Assembly (NCBI GenBank): GCA_003255025.1 | Contig: QANY01008140.1 | Location: 62,001 to 126,000 of the forward strand | Source: Datisca glomerata | Lineage: Eukaryota > Streptophyta > Magnoliopsida > Cucurbitales > Datiscaceae | DNA length: 64,000 nt | Reading direction: 5' to 3' | Shown: positions 1-10,894 of the stretch, piece after piece | Layout of the letters: each line of letters starts with the position of its first letter | Numbering within the stretch: position 1 is the first letter of the stretch | The notes under the pieces: generated by a model | Seen by the model: the letters and a program-made list of their open reading frames with translations, nothing else | The model's database searches: none | Told to the model about the DNA's origin: nothing | Made by a program: the position numbers and the translations under genes

Positions 1-439
1 TGAGTGCACGCTACAGGAGGAGAGAGGAAAAGAGAGTCAGATGGAGAGAGAAACTTAAATTTTCTATCTCCTATAAACTAATTTTGGGTTATTTGAGCAA
101 CTATATCACTTTTAATTTGGGTTAGAGAAAATGTACCCTTTTTAAAAACTCATAATATTATACCGTGAACCACCAACTTCACATCAACCACTTACAATAT
201 CCCTATTCCCTCATCATTTCTCTTCCATTCCATGCAAATATCAAATCAACACAACTACCAACTTCGCCATTTTAGCTCTCCTCTCATCTTCAATGAATGT
301 CCTCCTCCTCCTCCTTCCTCTTCTTTTTAGACTTCTTCGAGACCTTGTGACTCCTTCTTCTTCTTCAACAAGAGCCGCTCTAGTACCCATTCGTCTCTTA
401 TTTTTGTATGCATAAAATGATTCAAGTAATGGTTCAAGT

Positions 440-1405
440 AATGGCAGAATAAAACCAACTACTTAAATGAGTCAAGTAGTCAAAACAACTACTAGAATAC
501 TTCAAGTACTGCCACTGATGTCTGGGTTGTTGATGCAAGAAAAAATAATACTTGAAAGGTTCGAGTATTCATAACAAACTACTTGAATCCTTCAAGTAGT
601 TACATGCCCTGGATAAATGACTATAAGAATCAAAATAAATACTTAAAGGATTCAATTAAATAGTTTTTATAACTACTTGAACCATTCAAGTAGTTGCATG
701 TTCTCTAGATAAATGACTACTTGAAGGGTTCAAGTAATTATAAAAAACTACTTGAACCCTTCAAGTAGTCACATGCTCTCTGGATAACTGACTACTTTAA
801 GGGTTCAAGTAGTCACATGCTCTCACTGGATAGTTGACTACTTGAACCCTTCAAGTAGTAATTTGTTCACTACTTAAGAAGTTCAAGTAGGTGTATCTGA
901 CTATTTGAACATTTTAAATAGTGATTTTGATTTTAGAAGTTAAAACAAGTAACTATTTGAAGGGTTCAAGTAGTTGCATCTTACTACTTGAACCATTTAA
1001 GTAGTGATTTTGATTTTGAAAGTCAAAATAAGTAACTACTTGAAGGGTTCAAGTGATCACTTATTCACTACTTGGAGGGTTCAAATAAGTGTATCTGATT
1101 ACTTGAACCCTTCAAGTAGTCATTGACCTCTTCAAGTAGTCAGTCATCCAGTAAGAACAAGTGACTACTTGAACTCCTCAAGTAGTCAGTTATATAGATA
1201 GTATGTGAATACTTGAAGAGTTCAAGTAATTTTATAACTACTTGAACCCTTCAAGTAGTGGTTGTCACTACTTGAAACCTTCAAGTGATCATTTTGATTC
1301 TTACAATCAGTTATCTAGAGAGCATGTGACTACTTGAAGGGTTCAAGTATTTTTTTTATAACGACTTGTACCCTTTAAGTATTTAATTAGATTCTTGTAG
1401 TCAGT
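440..1405. repeat. Array of short palindromes (ACTTGAA-N3-TTCAAGT family)
   Basis: The core of the element is made of many imperfect copies of one unit, such as 'tacttgaacccttcaagta', each nearly its own reverse complement. Copies occur every 30-80 bp with short variable spacers, in both spacer orientations (gggt and accc). Every unit can form a small hairpin. No reading frame is conserved across copies, so this is a structural repeat rather than a gene. Confidence 0.85.
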
Positions 1406-1423
1406 TATCCAGGGCATGTGAGT

Positions 1424-1520
1424 ACTTGGAGGAGGAGGAGGAGGAGGAAGAAGGAGAAGGAGAAGGAGGAGAAGAAGAAGAAGGAGAAGGAGAAGGAGAA
1501 GGAGAAGGAAGATGAGGAGG
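1424..1520. repeat. GGA/GAA triplet microsatellite
   Basis: An almost pure purine run of GGA, GAA and GGAGAA units on the plus strand. It corresponds to the CT-rich run at about 300-365 in the opposite arm of the inverted repeat. Confidence 0.9.
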
Positions 1521-1829
1521 CGGAGGAGGGCCTTTGTTGAAGATAGAGAAAAGAGCTAAAATGGTGAAGTTGATATTTGTTTTGATTTGATATTTGCATG
1601 GGGAATGGAAGAGAAACGATGAGTGAAGAGAGAAATTGTAGTGATTGATGTGAAGTTGATGAGTCAGGTGTATAATATTCCGAGTTTTCAAAAAGTTGTA
1701 CATATGTTGTTGTTACACTAACATAGAATTTTTCTATAAATTAAATTAACTCAACAACTGTTTTGGGAGAAGATTAATTGTTTGCATGTGACATTTATAA
1801 ATTTTCAAGAGAGAAGGAATACTACTTAC

Positions 1830-2099
1830 CCTCAAGCACCTGCCACAAGAAGCCTGACCACGAGGGCCGACAGGTCCACAAAAGGCAGTCCAGCCATACT
1901 TACTACGCCATGACAAAGGTTTATTAGCATCCCACGTTGCGCAGTAAGCACTCACTGCATTCAAATCCCATCCATTCTGCGGTGCATTGTAAAAGTGGTA
2001 TGTAGCTCTCACATTTGTAGCACTTTGGGCAGTGGCAATTGCCATTAAGCAACCAAAGAAGATCAAACCTAAGCTCACAACAATTACCTTTCCGGCCAT
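1830..2099 (-). CDS. PR4: PR-4 (barwin-domain) pathogenesis-related protein, exon 1 only
   Basis: PR-4 proteins are small secreted defence proteins with a barwin fold; several have chitin-binding, RNase or antifungal activity. The 90 codons start with a signal peptide (about residues 1-25, hydrophobic [14 protein letters not shown], likely cleaved near AQ/S). The start of a barwin domain follows, with the diagnostic runs [32 protein letters not shown] and CGRCLR. Cysteines at 53, 74, 85 and 88 fit the barwin pattern. Exon 1 ends in AGG at 1830, followed on the minus strand by a clean GTAAGT donor in phase 0. The second exon, expected to encode the rest of barwin, is not seen between here and the left edge; the inverted-repeat element fills that space. 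Either exon 2 lies beyond the window or the gene is broken. The exon itself shows no lesion. Confidence 0.88.
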
Positions 2100-2166
2100 T
2101 TTTATGGGTCTATCTTATATATGTTCGTTTAATTTTTTGCTGGAAAATTTGGCTGAGGAATTCTAT

Positions 2167-2174
2167 TATTTATA
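2167..2174 (-). promoter_or_regulatory. TATA box of the PR-4 gene
   Basis: TATAAATA on the minus strand lies about 70 bp upstream of the PR-4 start codon, a usual spacing for a plant promoter with a short leader. Confidence 0.6.
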
Positions 2175-4255
2175 GTGTAAAGTAAATGTTGTAAATTACC
2201 ATATTGCTCTTAGGAAGTTTGAAAAGTATGACACGAAACAACAATCGATTGGTTGCCACCTTGACTTAGAATTGAAACTTCTTTACTTTCTTACTTCTAG
2301 TCGACTGCGTTATGACGGTTTCTCCGTTTCCTGGACTCTGCTCGCTCGTTTACGCTCTGACCCAACAAGTCATAATTGAAAAAGATCTTTCCTTGTCTAC
2401 ATTAAGATTTAAAACTTGTGGCCAAAAAAAGGCAACCAATCAGAATCAAGAAAAAAATGAAAATAGTTTTGAGGACTAAAAACATGACATTTGGTGTAAA
2501 TTTTGAATCATGATTTCTATGGTAAAAAAAATGGTGTAGAATAGTCAATAAAAGCAACTGCGTTAGACCAGAATAGTCAATTATGTCTTCATGCGATATC
2601 AGTCATCAAGAATGGTCTACATGATGATGATTTGGATAAGTTCATTGGAAAAATTAGGATTTAGGGTTGTTTATGTAATCTAATTTGCGAAAGAAACGGT
2701 TTTAAATTAAATGCGTTCGACTAGATGATATTAAATGATTTTAAATCTACTGAATTGCTCATGTGTATTCACTTTTATACAATTTGATCTATTAATTTAT
2801 TTGTGAATCGTTCATACTATATCTATGCTTTAACATGACAATTTATATAAAAAAAATTGTATAATATATATTCCATTAATAATAGTGTGCATAGAATTTA
2901 AAAAATTCCACTCTTGATGCTTTCGCTTGCATGTCTACCTATTTCTTTACCACACCATATCAAGAATAGTTGTAATTGATATAGTAAAATTAAAAAAAAA
3001 AAAAAAAGGCAATCAAATGGGATTGCTAATTGGAGAATAGATAGTATAATTAGTCTAATGATTTCATGAATTTTACTATAGGTCATTGAATAAAATAACA
3101 ACATTTAAGTTTATATATGTTTATTTAAGAAGTTGAACATTTACATATTATTATTATTTTACGAATGCGTGGAAAATTCTGTGGAATTACGTAAAAATAT
3201 TGTCAAATAACTAGAAGTTTCTGTGAGTCAAGGACACACATAGATACATGCATGCATCTAGAGTCTAGACTAATTAAGCCAAGTAATTCGGTACGAAATA
3301 AGTAATTAAATTTGCAAGTTTATGTACGTGTTGGCAATTAATTAGATGCTGTGTACTACCTCATCCAAACAATGTCTACAGAGTTGAATTTTCTTCATTT
3401 GATTAAGACAACATGTTGAATAATGAAAAATTGCAGGAGAAGACCCTTCAGTAAAAAGAAAACGAAAATATTATTTATTCACATAAGAAAATTTACCCCT
3501 GCGTTAGACTACGATCTAGGAGTGATGTCGTTTAATAGAAAAAATTTCAATGAAAAAGATAACTTAATTTTTTACTTTATTAAAAAGTGTGACAAATTTT
3601 GTTAAAATGAATTTAGGATCTTAATTTCATTTTTCTTTTTTGACGGGGATCTTTTTTTATCAGAATATATGAATGTATCCACAGGACTTATATATTGTTG
3701 TATCTTATAACGATGTTGGATAATATATATCACTTTTACTAGCTATCGCCCCATGTAAACAAGTTATTGCAGATTTCACCAAAGAGTGGTTTTCTGTTGA
3801 GTAGTGAATTAAAAAGTACTATGCTAAATCGCACTTATCGAGCATTGTTCTTTTCTGAACACCTAATTTGAAAACACTTTTTATGAGAAGTGGCTTAATT
3901 TCCAAGTGTTTTCTCAAATGTGCTTCAAAGATAATGAAGGTGTTTCAAAGTGTAAAAAGTATTCATAATAAATACAGACAAGCAAAGTAAATCATTGCTA
4001 GATGAGAATTAACAAATGACATTCTCAAATAAAATGTACGCGTGGTTAATTGATGGTGAGTTTGGAAATGCTTTGTCTAAAATCACTTAAAATATTAAAA
4101 AATACTATTTCAAATCACATTCAGTTGGTAAACATTGTTATTTAAAACAAATCACGTGAATATACTTTAAAATATATATAATTATGTCTTAGAAAATACA
4201 TATATGACATAATTATGAATTAAACTATTATTATTTTAATGTATAGAAATACTTA
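2175..4255. other. AT-rich intergenic DNA with no recognisable gene
   Basis: About 2 kb upstream of PR-4. Short frames exist (for example 3423-3605) but are low-complexity and lysine/isoleucine-rich without any family resemblance. The proximal few hundred bases presumably hold PR-4 regulatory sequence; I identify no element beyond the TATA box. Confidence 0.6.
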
Positions 4256-4700
4256 TCTTAATATATTAAAAGAGGCTTAAAAGGGAGAAACTTTTGAATC
4301 TCATTTTTACCCTTCAAGCCTTCTTAAAATATAGTGCAATTTAAGATTTTCACATCTTTTCTCATTTAATATATTCATGTAATAGATTATTATTTTTATT
4401 CACTAATAATTTGTTTAGAAATAGTTTGCAAAATTAAATATTTGCAAATAGAAACATAAATATTAATAAAGATGAATTTTGAGGTTAAACAATTAAATAT
4501 TATGTTATCAGAAAATGAAAATTCATGTAAATGAATTGAGATATATATTTTGAAAAGATGAATTATCTCTTAATATGATAGAATCTAACAAAATGACAAA
4601 TAATTATTTTGTGTATTATTCAAATAGTAATTCTATATAGTAAAATCTCAACAATATTACCAACAAGCTAATATACTTATTATCTTACTTTCAATTTAGA
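4256..4700 (+). mobile_element. Helitron-like 5' fragment
   Basis: The start 'taatatattaaaagaggct' followed by 'gggagaaacttttga' closely resembles the start of the Helitron at 40077. No matching 3' hairpin with CTAG was found before the telomere-like array, so the copy looks truncated. Confidence 0.4.
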
Positions 4701-4808
4701 TTTACAATCACTTTAAAAAATAATTATTAATTACATTATTATTAAATTCTATGTACATTTAAATTAATAATGATGCAATAAATAATTATTTTTTAAAGTG
4801 ATTGTAAA
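4701..4808. repeat. Perfect 28-nt inverted repeat with 52-nt loop
   Basis: The arm at 4701-4728 is the exact reverse complement of 4781-4808 (left arm begins tttacaatcacttta). A 28-bp stem without mismatch in AT-rich DNA suggests a small foldback element or MITE. No flanking duplication was established. Confidence 0.8.
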
Positions 4809-4814
4809 TCACTT

Positions 4815-5335
4815 TAAGGTTTATGGTTTAGGGTTTGAGGGTTTAGGGTTTAGGATTTTAGAGTTTATGATTTCAGGGTTTGGGGTTTAAGGTTTAGGGT
4901 TTAGGATTTAAGGGTTTAGGGTTTAGTGTTTTAAAGTTTAGAGTTAGGGTTTTGGCTTTTAGGATTTACTGTTTTTAGCGTTTAGGGTTTATGGTTTTAG
5001 GATTTTAGGGTTTAGGTTTAGGGTTTGGGGTTTTGGGTTTTAGGGTTTGGCGTTTAGGGTTTTAGGGTTTAGAGTTTAAAGTTTATGTTATAGGATTTTA
5101 GGGTTTAGAGTTTTGAATTTTAGGATTTAGTGTTTTAAAGTTTAGGATTTTGGGTTTTGGGTGGTTTAAGGTTTAGAGTTTTAGGGTTTAGGATTTCTAG
5201 TTTAATGTTTGGGTTTTCAAGGGTTTAGGGTTTAGGTTTTTTAGAGTTTAGGATTTCTGATTTTAAGGTTTTAGGATTTTTAGAGTTTAAACTTTAGGAT
5301 CTAAAATTTAAAATTTAGAGTTGAGGTTTTAGGGA
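4815..5335 (+). repeat. Degenerate interstitial telomere-like repeat
   Basis: About 520 bp of units close to the plant telomere motif TTTAGGG, all in one orientation, with many variants (TTTAGGATT, TTTAGAGTT, GGGGTTT). The degeneracy and internal position indicate an interstitial array, not a chromosome end. Confidence 0.85.
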
Positions 5336-5339
5336 TAAT

Positions 5340-6348
5340 GTAGCATAGACATATGAGCTAATCTTGTAAACTCTTTTGACTGTAAGTTAAGAAATCAATC
5401 AATAATATGAAATTATGCTCGGTTAATTAAGGTTTCCGTCGGTTTACAACAATTAAAAAAAAGGCCAAATTGTTAAAATATCCCTTATATATTGACTGTT
5501 TTATAATCTATATATATTTAAAAATTCATTATTCACATTTTTGTTTGTTGGCAATTAAGTTATCTCCTTGCATAAAATTTAGTTTATTTTGATGCGTACC
5601 AACTTAAAGCAAGCGCTAATTTTATAATTAAAAATCATTTAATATAACACACCGTCGAGCCCAATCGTCGCCGAGCACGATGTTGTCACCATCGTGGAAT
5701 CTTCCCACCAAGAATTCGAAGGAAAATCCGTGACCACACTTGGGTTCATAAAATTTTTGCTTTGATCTACGAAAAATGAAGGATTTTTAGGCTCAAAACA
5801 ACCATAAAAATCTATGGAGAAAGAATCTCCTCTGTTACCGAACATAAGATGTCATATCTACTGGAAAAAGACGCATTTTCAGACTAAAAGACGCCAATAA
5901 AATGGTTCAGGCGAAGATTCCTGGTAGTTTAGAGCCTTTTCCGGCAGTCAACCCCTAGTCGGACGTGGTCTCACGCGCTCCCATTCGCCACCGGCGGCGA
6001 ACACCTTCTTCTCTACCCGGTTCCAGCTTTTTGGGTTAGCTTACCAGGTCCGTTCCCAGTGCTCCACTTGAGAAGCCCAATAGAGAGAGCTTACAAGCGT
6101 CCAAGAGTGAGCACAAGTGAGGACCCTAGGCTTAGCTCGCGCCAGAGTGCAACCCGCATTCATGCCCCGTGTTCGGCCCGCTAGAGACCCGCGAGTCCAA
6201 GGCTTTGCACAGGCCTTGGCTCCTCAACCAGCCCAAATTTTACGAGCCCAACGCTTGGCCTTCCCTCCTCAGTGGCCCAGCACTGCACCCTCCTTCAAAC
6301 GACCCACTCCACCTCTTTCAAGTAAATTTTGCCAAAGTTCTAATAAAC
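5340..6348. other. Unassigned sequence, probably decayed transposon
   Basis: The part to about 5860 is AT-rich. From about 5870 the DNA becomes GC-richer and contains stretches such as 'gcccgctagagacccgcga' that look like an untranslated or LTR region of the retroelement remnant to the right. Short frames at 5639-5845 (minus) and 6117-6500 (plus) resemble no family I know. Confidence 0.4.
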
Positions 6349-6675
6349 AAAAATGGCGGAGAATAATACAATTATTTGCATCAACATTATTTAAAATTTC
6401 AGGCATGAGCGAGTTTCAGGATCGTGACGTCGAACACACATCTCCATTCAATATTAATTCAAATTTTTTATTCCCCCAAAATCGAGAGCCACATCGATGA
6501 TCTCCATTAAAATTTTGAAGAGAATAATATAATAAATATGATTTAGCCTCTTGGACATGAGAAAGTTTCAAGATTCTGACGCATGCCACATAGCTTGGAT
6601 ATGCATTATTTTGAATTTTTATTCTATCAAAATCAAGAGTCGCATCGATGATCTCCATTAAAATTTTGAGGTAAG
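6349..6675. repeat. Two-copy tandem duplication, period ~152 bp
   Basis: The blocks around 6401-6521 and 6552-6672 share 'catgag..agtttca', 'catcgatgatctccatta' and 'aaaattttga' in the same order. They lie just upstream of the 59-bp array and the gypsy remnant and may belong to that element. Confidence 0.6.
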
Positions 6676-6926
6676 CTACTTATTTTTCATGCTCAATTTT
6701 ACTATTCTTTTAAAGAATATTTTTAAAGCACTTTAATTTATCGTGAGCCCGTTATAAGCAATAAGATCCTTTGACATAATAAAATGTCCCAAAATCTATA
6801 TCACCACGACACCTCAGCACGAGTATTATGGCTCACTTGGGCACACTCGGTAGGGGATAGGAAACTAGACATAGAAATACAATGCAAATCCTATAAGGAT
6901 ATATAAATGCAGTTAAAACAGGAAAA

Positions 6927-7410
6927 ATGCTCTCACGAGAGAGCAAGTATGATTATAAAAGACCAAGATATCACAAATTACACAAATGCTCCCACGAGAG
7001 AGCAAATATGGCTGTCAAGACCTGAGAGGTCACAGATTGTGCAGATGCACCCACGAGAGAGCAATTTTAAATATCAAAGACCTGAGAGATCACGAATTAC
7101 GCAGATACTCCCGCGAGAGAGCAATCTTAATTATCAAAGACCCGAGAAAGGTCACAGATTACGCAAATGCTTCCACGAGTGAGCAAGCATAAATACCAAG
7201 ACCTAAGAGGTCATGGATTACACAGATGTTCCCCCGAATGAGCAATCTTTATTATCAAGTGCTCTTATGAGAGAGCATGCATAATTATCAAGACCCGAGA
7301 GTCACAAATTATGCAAATGCTTATATGAGACGTCAAGCAAGACGTAAGAGGTCATAGATTACACAAACGCTCCCGTGAGAGAGCAAACATAATTATCGTG
7401 ACCTGAGAGC
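6927..7410 (+). repeat. 59-bp tandem repeat array, ~8 copies
   Basis: Units starting 'atgctcccacgagagagcaa' recur at 6927, 6986 and 7045 (59-bp steps), with further more diverged copies to about 7410. Because 59 is not a multiple of 3, each copy shifts the frame, so the short frames here are not a protein. The array directly precedes the gypsy reverse-transcriptase remnant. Confidence 0.85.
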
Positions 7411-7424
7411 TCCACTACCCGGAC

Positions 7425-8215
7425 TATTTGGCCAACATGTTAAAGGAAAAGATGAAGAACAAAAAGTGGAAGTCCTGTATAGGCTTCAATGACCCTAATA
7501 AAGCATGCCCGAAGGACAACTTCCCTCATCCAAAAATTAATTAATTGATGGACGTTACAACAGGGCATGAGATGTTTAGTCTCATGGATGACTTCTTTGG
7601 GTACAATCAGATACTCATGCATCCATCAGACCCAAAGAACACGATCTTTGTGATTGAGATGAGGACTTATTGCTACAAAGTCATGTTGTTGGACTGAAGA
7701 ACGCATGAACAGCCTATCAGCGTTTAGTCAACAAAATTTTCCAAGAGTACATGCGATAGACGGTGGAAGCGCTCGGAGAGTTCGACATAAGATACGAACC
7801 TCAGACCGTAATCAAGGCTCAAGCATCACTAACTTTGTCGTAGAGATGACACCACTTCTAGAGAAAGAGAACTCAAGCAGTACAAAATATGTCATGCAAG
7901 ATGACGCGACGGATAAAGGCATGGGGAAAGAGCCCTCAGACATGGAACGGGGGGCTTAATGTGGAGGGCTTTGCAAACACATGTAGAAGTAAAGTCAGAT
8001 TGATACTCAAAACATCATAGGAGACCATAACTGAAAGGGTGATGCGCTTCACATTCAGGACAACAAACAATAAAGTTGAATATGAAACTTTGCTCGCATG
8101 TCAACATAGATTCTCAAGCTAGACAAAAGGATGGGGGCAAATCATACCAAAGTTCTAAATTTAAAGGAAGGATTCAAAGAGCGCTTCGTAAAGCAATTAT
8201 CCCGACCACACGAGA
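7425..8215 (+). pseudogene. Ty3/gypsy pol remnant (reverse transcriptase and RNase H)
   Basis: Translation of 7430-7700 shows gypsy-type reverse-transcriptase landmarks in order: FNDPNKACPKDNFPHPKI, then MFSLMDDFFGYNQILMHP, then YCYKVM. The frame is broken by in-frame stops (one after the PHPKIN block, one after KVMLLD). The catalytic YIDD block is not recognisable downstream. At about 8000-8110 a run resembling the RNase H segment (MRFTFRTTNNKVEYETLLA) follows after a gap. These are domains of LTR-retrotransposon pol, here non-functional. Flanking LTRs cannot be paired. Confidence 0.75.
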
Positions 8216-8295
8216 TGTTTGGATGAAAGACCTCGATAAAGGTCATGAGGGATAATTCCTAATTTTTAGAGTATTCATTATCGCTTAATCATTAA

Positions 8296-9568
8296 GGCCT
8301 CGTTTGACTGTCGGGATTGGACAATACTAAAAGAATAGATAATATTAAATTAATTTCTTGCGTTTAGATAAAACATAAGACTGTATTAACTAAATACGGA
8401 GGGATTAGATAGTCTCACGTGACCAGACTAGTTAGTTCCCTCCTAAACGGGACTAATAATAAACAAAGCTCCAGACCAGTTTTAAAGCTCGCACCCAGTG
8501 AGTTCACCCACCATACGACATCGAGTAGTGTTCCCCAAGACCACCGAAAATCAATTCAGCTTCGTTGTCGTCGATGAGTTCTTCTATTCTCTTCCTTATT
8601 CTTTTCTCTTTCTTCTATTATCTCATCCTTTTGTTCTATTTCTTCTCTAAAGGTATTTTAATCTCTAAATTTCTGAAAAATCTTTGAATCTTTGAAAAAT
8701 TATATCTCTAAATCTGGGAGATTCTATTGTGGGATTAGTTCCAGTAGAATTCTCCAAGCTTGAAGCTTTCATTTTCCTTCTAGGCTCTCCCCTTGATTGA
8801 AAGCTTTCCCTGTCAGTTTCTACCGTGGGCTCAGTTCCATAAACAATGAAAACCCCACCAGAGGAGATTGACCCCGGAAAAGAAGAGCAACAAGAAGTAG
8901 AAGAAGAAGATAAGACTTTTGAAGAGCTTTGATTGGACTGAACCTAGAACTTATTTAATTGTAAACAGAGATAAAAGGAAAGTAATTGAGAGGCTTGCCT
9001 TTGTTTAAGGGCAGAACTGGATGATTTGTGTGGTGATGGTAATGATGGGTTATTGTAGGAGAAATTACGGAACGCACGAGTGTTATGGATGATGAAGGTT
9101 TTTATAGGTGGTCGTTGATGGTTTGATGGTTCTAAATTGAAGAGAAAAATACGCATATGGTGGGAATGAGTTTTTTTTTGTCAGTGGGTTAGGGGTTGAT
9201 GAGAATTGGATATGTGTTTAATTAAGTGTGGTTTTCTTTCTTTCTTCTTTAAATATGTAGGAAAGACTTTGTTGTTATTATTAATCGGATGAGTTTAAAT
9301 TTGTTATTTTATTTTTTGAGAGCATGATAGTTTATTTTGTAGTTGAAATTACAAAATAACATGTTTTAATAAGTTCTAAATACACTTATGTGAATTAAAA
9401 TTGTGAAAAATAGTTTTTACATTCCAATACTATGATGTGCTAAATATTGTATGAGTAATATAGTTTTTTAACTAAGTACCAAACATTGAACAATACTATT
9501 TAATCTAATACAGTACAATATAGTCTAAGAGATTTAGTACAGTACTATCATGACTGCCAAACGAGGCT
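8296..9568. mobile_element. PIF/Harbinger-like (Tourist-type) element with TAA target duplication
   Basis: The left end GGCCTCGTTTGACTGTC (from 8296) pairs with the right end, whose reverse complement begins AGCCTCGTTTGGCAGTC (to 9568). TAA flanks both sides (8293-8295 and 9569-9571), the 3-bp duplication typical of the PIF/Harbinger superfamily. The next ~70 bp of both ends are also similar when inverted (rich in 'acaatact' and 'ttagat'). The 1273-bp body shows no DDE transposase, so the element is non-autonomous. It includes a CT-rich stretch at 8560-8660 that I cannot assign. Confidence 0.75.
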
Positions 9569-10024
9569 TAATTAGATTATTTATTATTAGTTACATTACC
9601 ATCCATTTACCTAGTGATTCCCACACAAAACTCACCCTTCATTTTCCCCTAAACCGTTTTTCTTTTTGCACCACTACTACAAAATTATTTTTTAACGACG
9701 GGGATTATCCATCAGTAAAAATCAAAGACGACGGGTAAGCGCCCGTCGTCGTAAGAGGTGTCGCAAAAAATTAAACAATTTTCACGACCGGCAAAAATAC
9801 GACGTTTGCTCCAGCAACCGTTATCTTTGTTTATTTTGTTTTTTTTTTTAATTTAGAAACCATAGTTCGCCTTTACAATCAAACCTACATCCTGAATTTA
9901 ATTTAAAAGAAGAAGAAGAAGAAGAAGAAGAGAGTTTCCAATACTATAAGCTTCAAAAATAGTTTCTTCAAATAGGAAACAAGACTTATATATTAACAAA
10001 ACAGACAATATCAAATGAAAACCT

Positions 10025-10625
10025 CTTGTGAATAATCTCTAAACAATTCTCCAATAGTCTTCAATTTCAAAAGCCGTCTTTGCTATCAATCTCATTGTGG
10101 GTGTGTCTAATGGCCATGGATTTCCAGTCGTAGTTTCTTCTGTCATTCTTTACCAAACAAAAGAGAAAAATTAGAAATACTACAAGGAAATTAATACATA
10201 AATGTCAATCTGCATGGATGGCCTTGAATATGAATTTCTTTATTCTGAATTATAAGTGAGATTGAGTAATAATGTATGATTAACATTCATACGTATGCAA
10301 TTAAATTCCAAACCATCATATCCATCATTAATTAATAAGAATTTAGGAAGCCAAAAACTAAAATCACAACTAACGAGAACCAGATATAAATTCTCATCAC
10401 GCTCATGATACATAACAAATAAAAACATATCTCTAATCTAAAAGCGCACCTTATATTAGCAACCATCCGACAGTGACTATATAAATCATCAAAGCAAAGT
10501 GATTAATTTACTAACAATTGTGCAGGAGTTACATCAATCAACACAGGCCTAGCAGTTTTAATCTTCTCTTTGAAGAAGAAAGAAGCTTGTTTCTTTAATT
10601 CATAAAAATTGGAAGGGCTACCCAT
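10025..10625 (-). pseudogene. Captured ENTH-domain (epsin-like) gene fragment, two exons
   Basis: ENTH domains bind phosphoinositides and act in clathrin-linked trafficking. Exon 1 (10625-10516) starts MGSPSNFYELKKQASFF and continues through KEKIKTARPVLIDVTPAQL. The intron runs 10515-10148 with a GTTAGT donor and AG acceptor. Exon 2 (from 10147) reads MTEETTTGNPWPLDTP and then AKTAFEIEDYWRIV. Splicing rebuilds the conserved L-M-T-E-E junction of this plant ENTH family in frame, which strongly supports the call. After WRIV a small insertion (about 2 nt) creates a stop; past it the expected E-I-I-H-K-R reads in another frame. Only the N-terminal part of the domain is present and the rest of the parent gene is absent. 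The intact parent should lie elsewhere in the genome. Confidence 0.8.
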
Positions 10626-10894
10626 CTTGTTTTTCTCGGTATTTGGGGAAGACCAACATGCTTAACATAAGTAAAGAAAAAAAGAATTCAAACTTTAAGC
10701 TAAACCAGTGAGCAACTTTATGACTAACAAAAAATATATTTATATACGTGCGATAAGAGAGTATAATGATTAGCATGGACAAAATAGTGACTATATTTTC
10801 AAAAATTCTTATTCCAAAATGGAAATATACCTTGTAGACAGGTCCAAATCCATCATTAATACAATAAACTCACACATCTACAGACAATTGCCAC

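Larger units (their letters stand above)
121..1735. mobile_element. Non-autonomous DNA element with ~250-bp terminal inverted repeats
   Basis: The stretch 121-370 reads on the plus strand almost as 1424-1735 reads on the minus strand. Shared blocks include 'tctcttccattcc', 'atgcaaatatcaaatcaa' and 'ccattttagctct', and both arms end inwards in a CT-rich triplet run. Two long inverted arms around a repetitive core resemble a non-autonomous Mutator-like or foldback element. No transposase is present. I could not fix the outermost base or a target-site duplication, so the ends are approximate. The right end lies about 95 bp past the exon 1 donor of the PR-4 gene, so the insertion appears to be in its first intron. 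Positions 1-120 hold nothing I recognise. Confidence 0.7.

Noticed and set aside
440..1405. Regularly spaced palindromic repeats resembling a CRISPR array
   Set aside because: Spacers are short, variable and repeat-derived, repeats are imperfect, there are no cas genes, and the DNA is from a plant nucleus inside an inverted-repeat element.
1401..1703. Minus-strand 100-codon frame with a proline/serine tail
   Set aside because: It is the translation of the inverted-repeat arm and the GGA/GAA microsatellite; no family resemblance.
4815..5335. True telomere end
   Set aside because: The units are highly degenerate and the array is followed by tens of kilobases of ordinary DNA on both sides.
5639..5845. 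Minus-strand 68-codon frame
   Set aside because: No recognisable domain, no splice context and no paralogue seen in the window.
6907..7192. Two overlapping plus-strand frames with Arg/Glu-rich repeats
   Set aside because: They are translations of the 59-bp tandem array in shifting frames.
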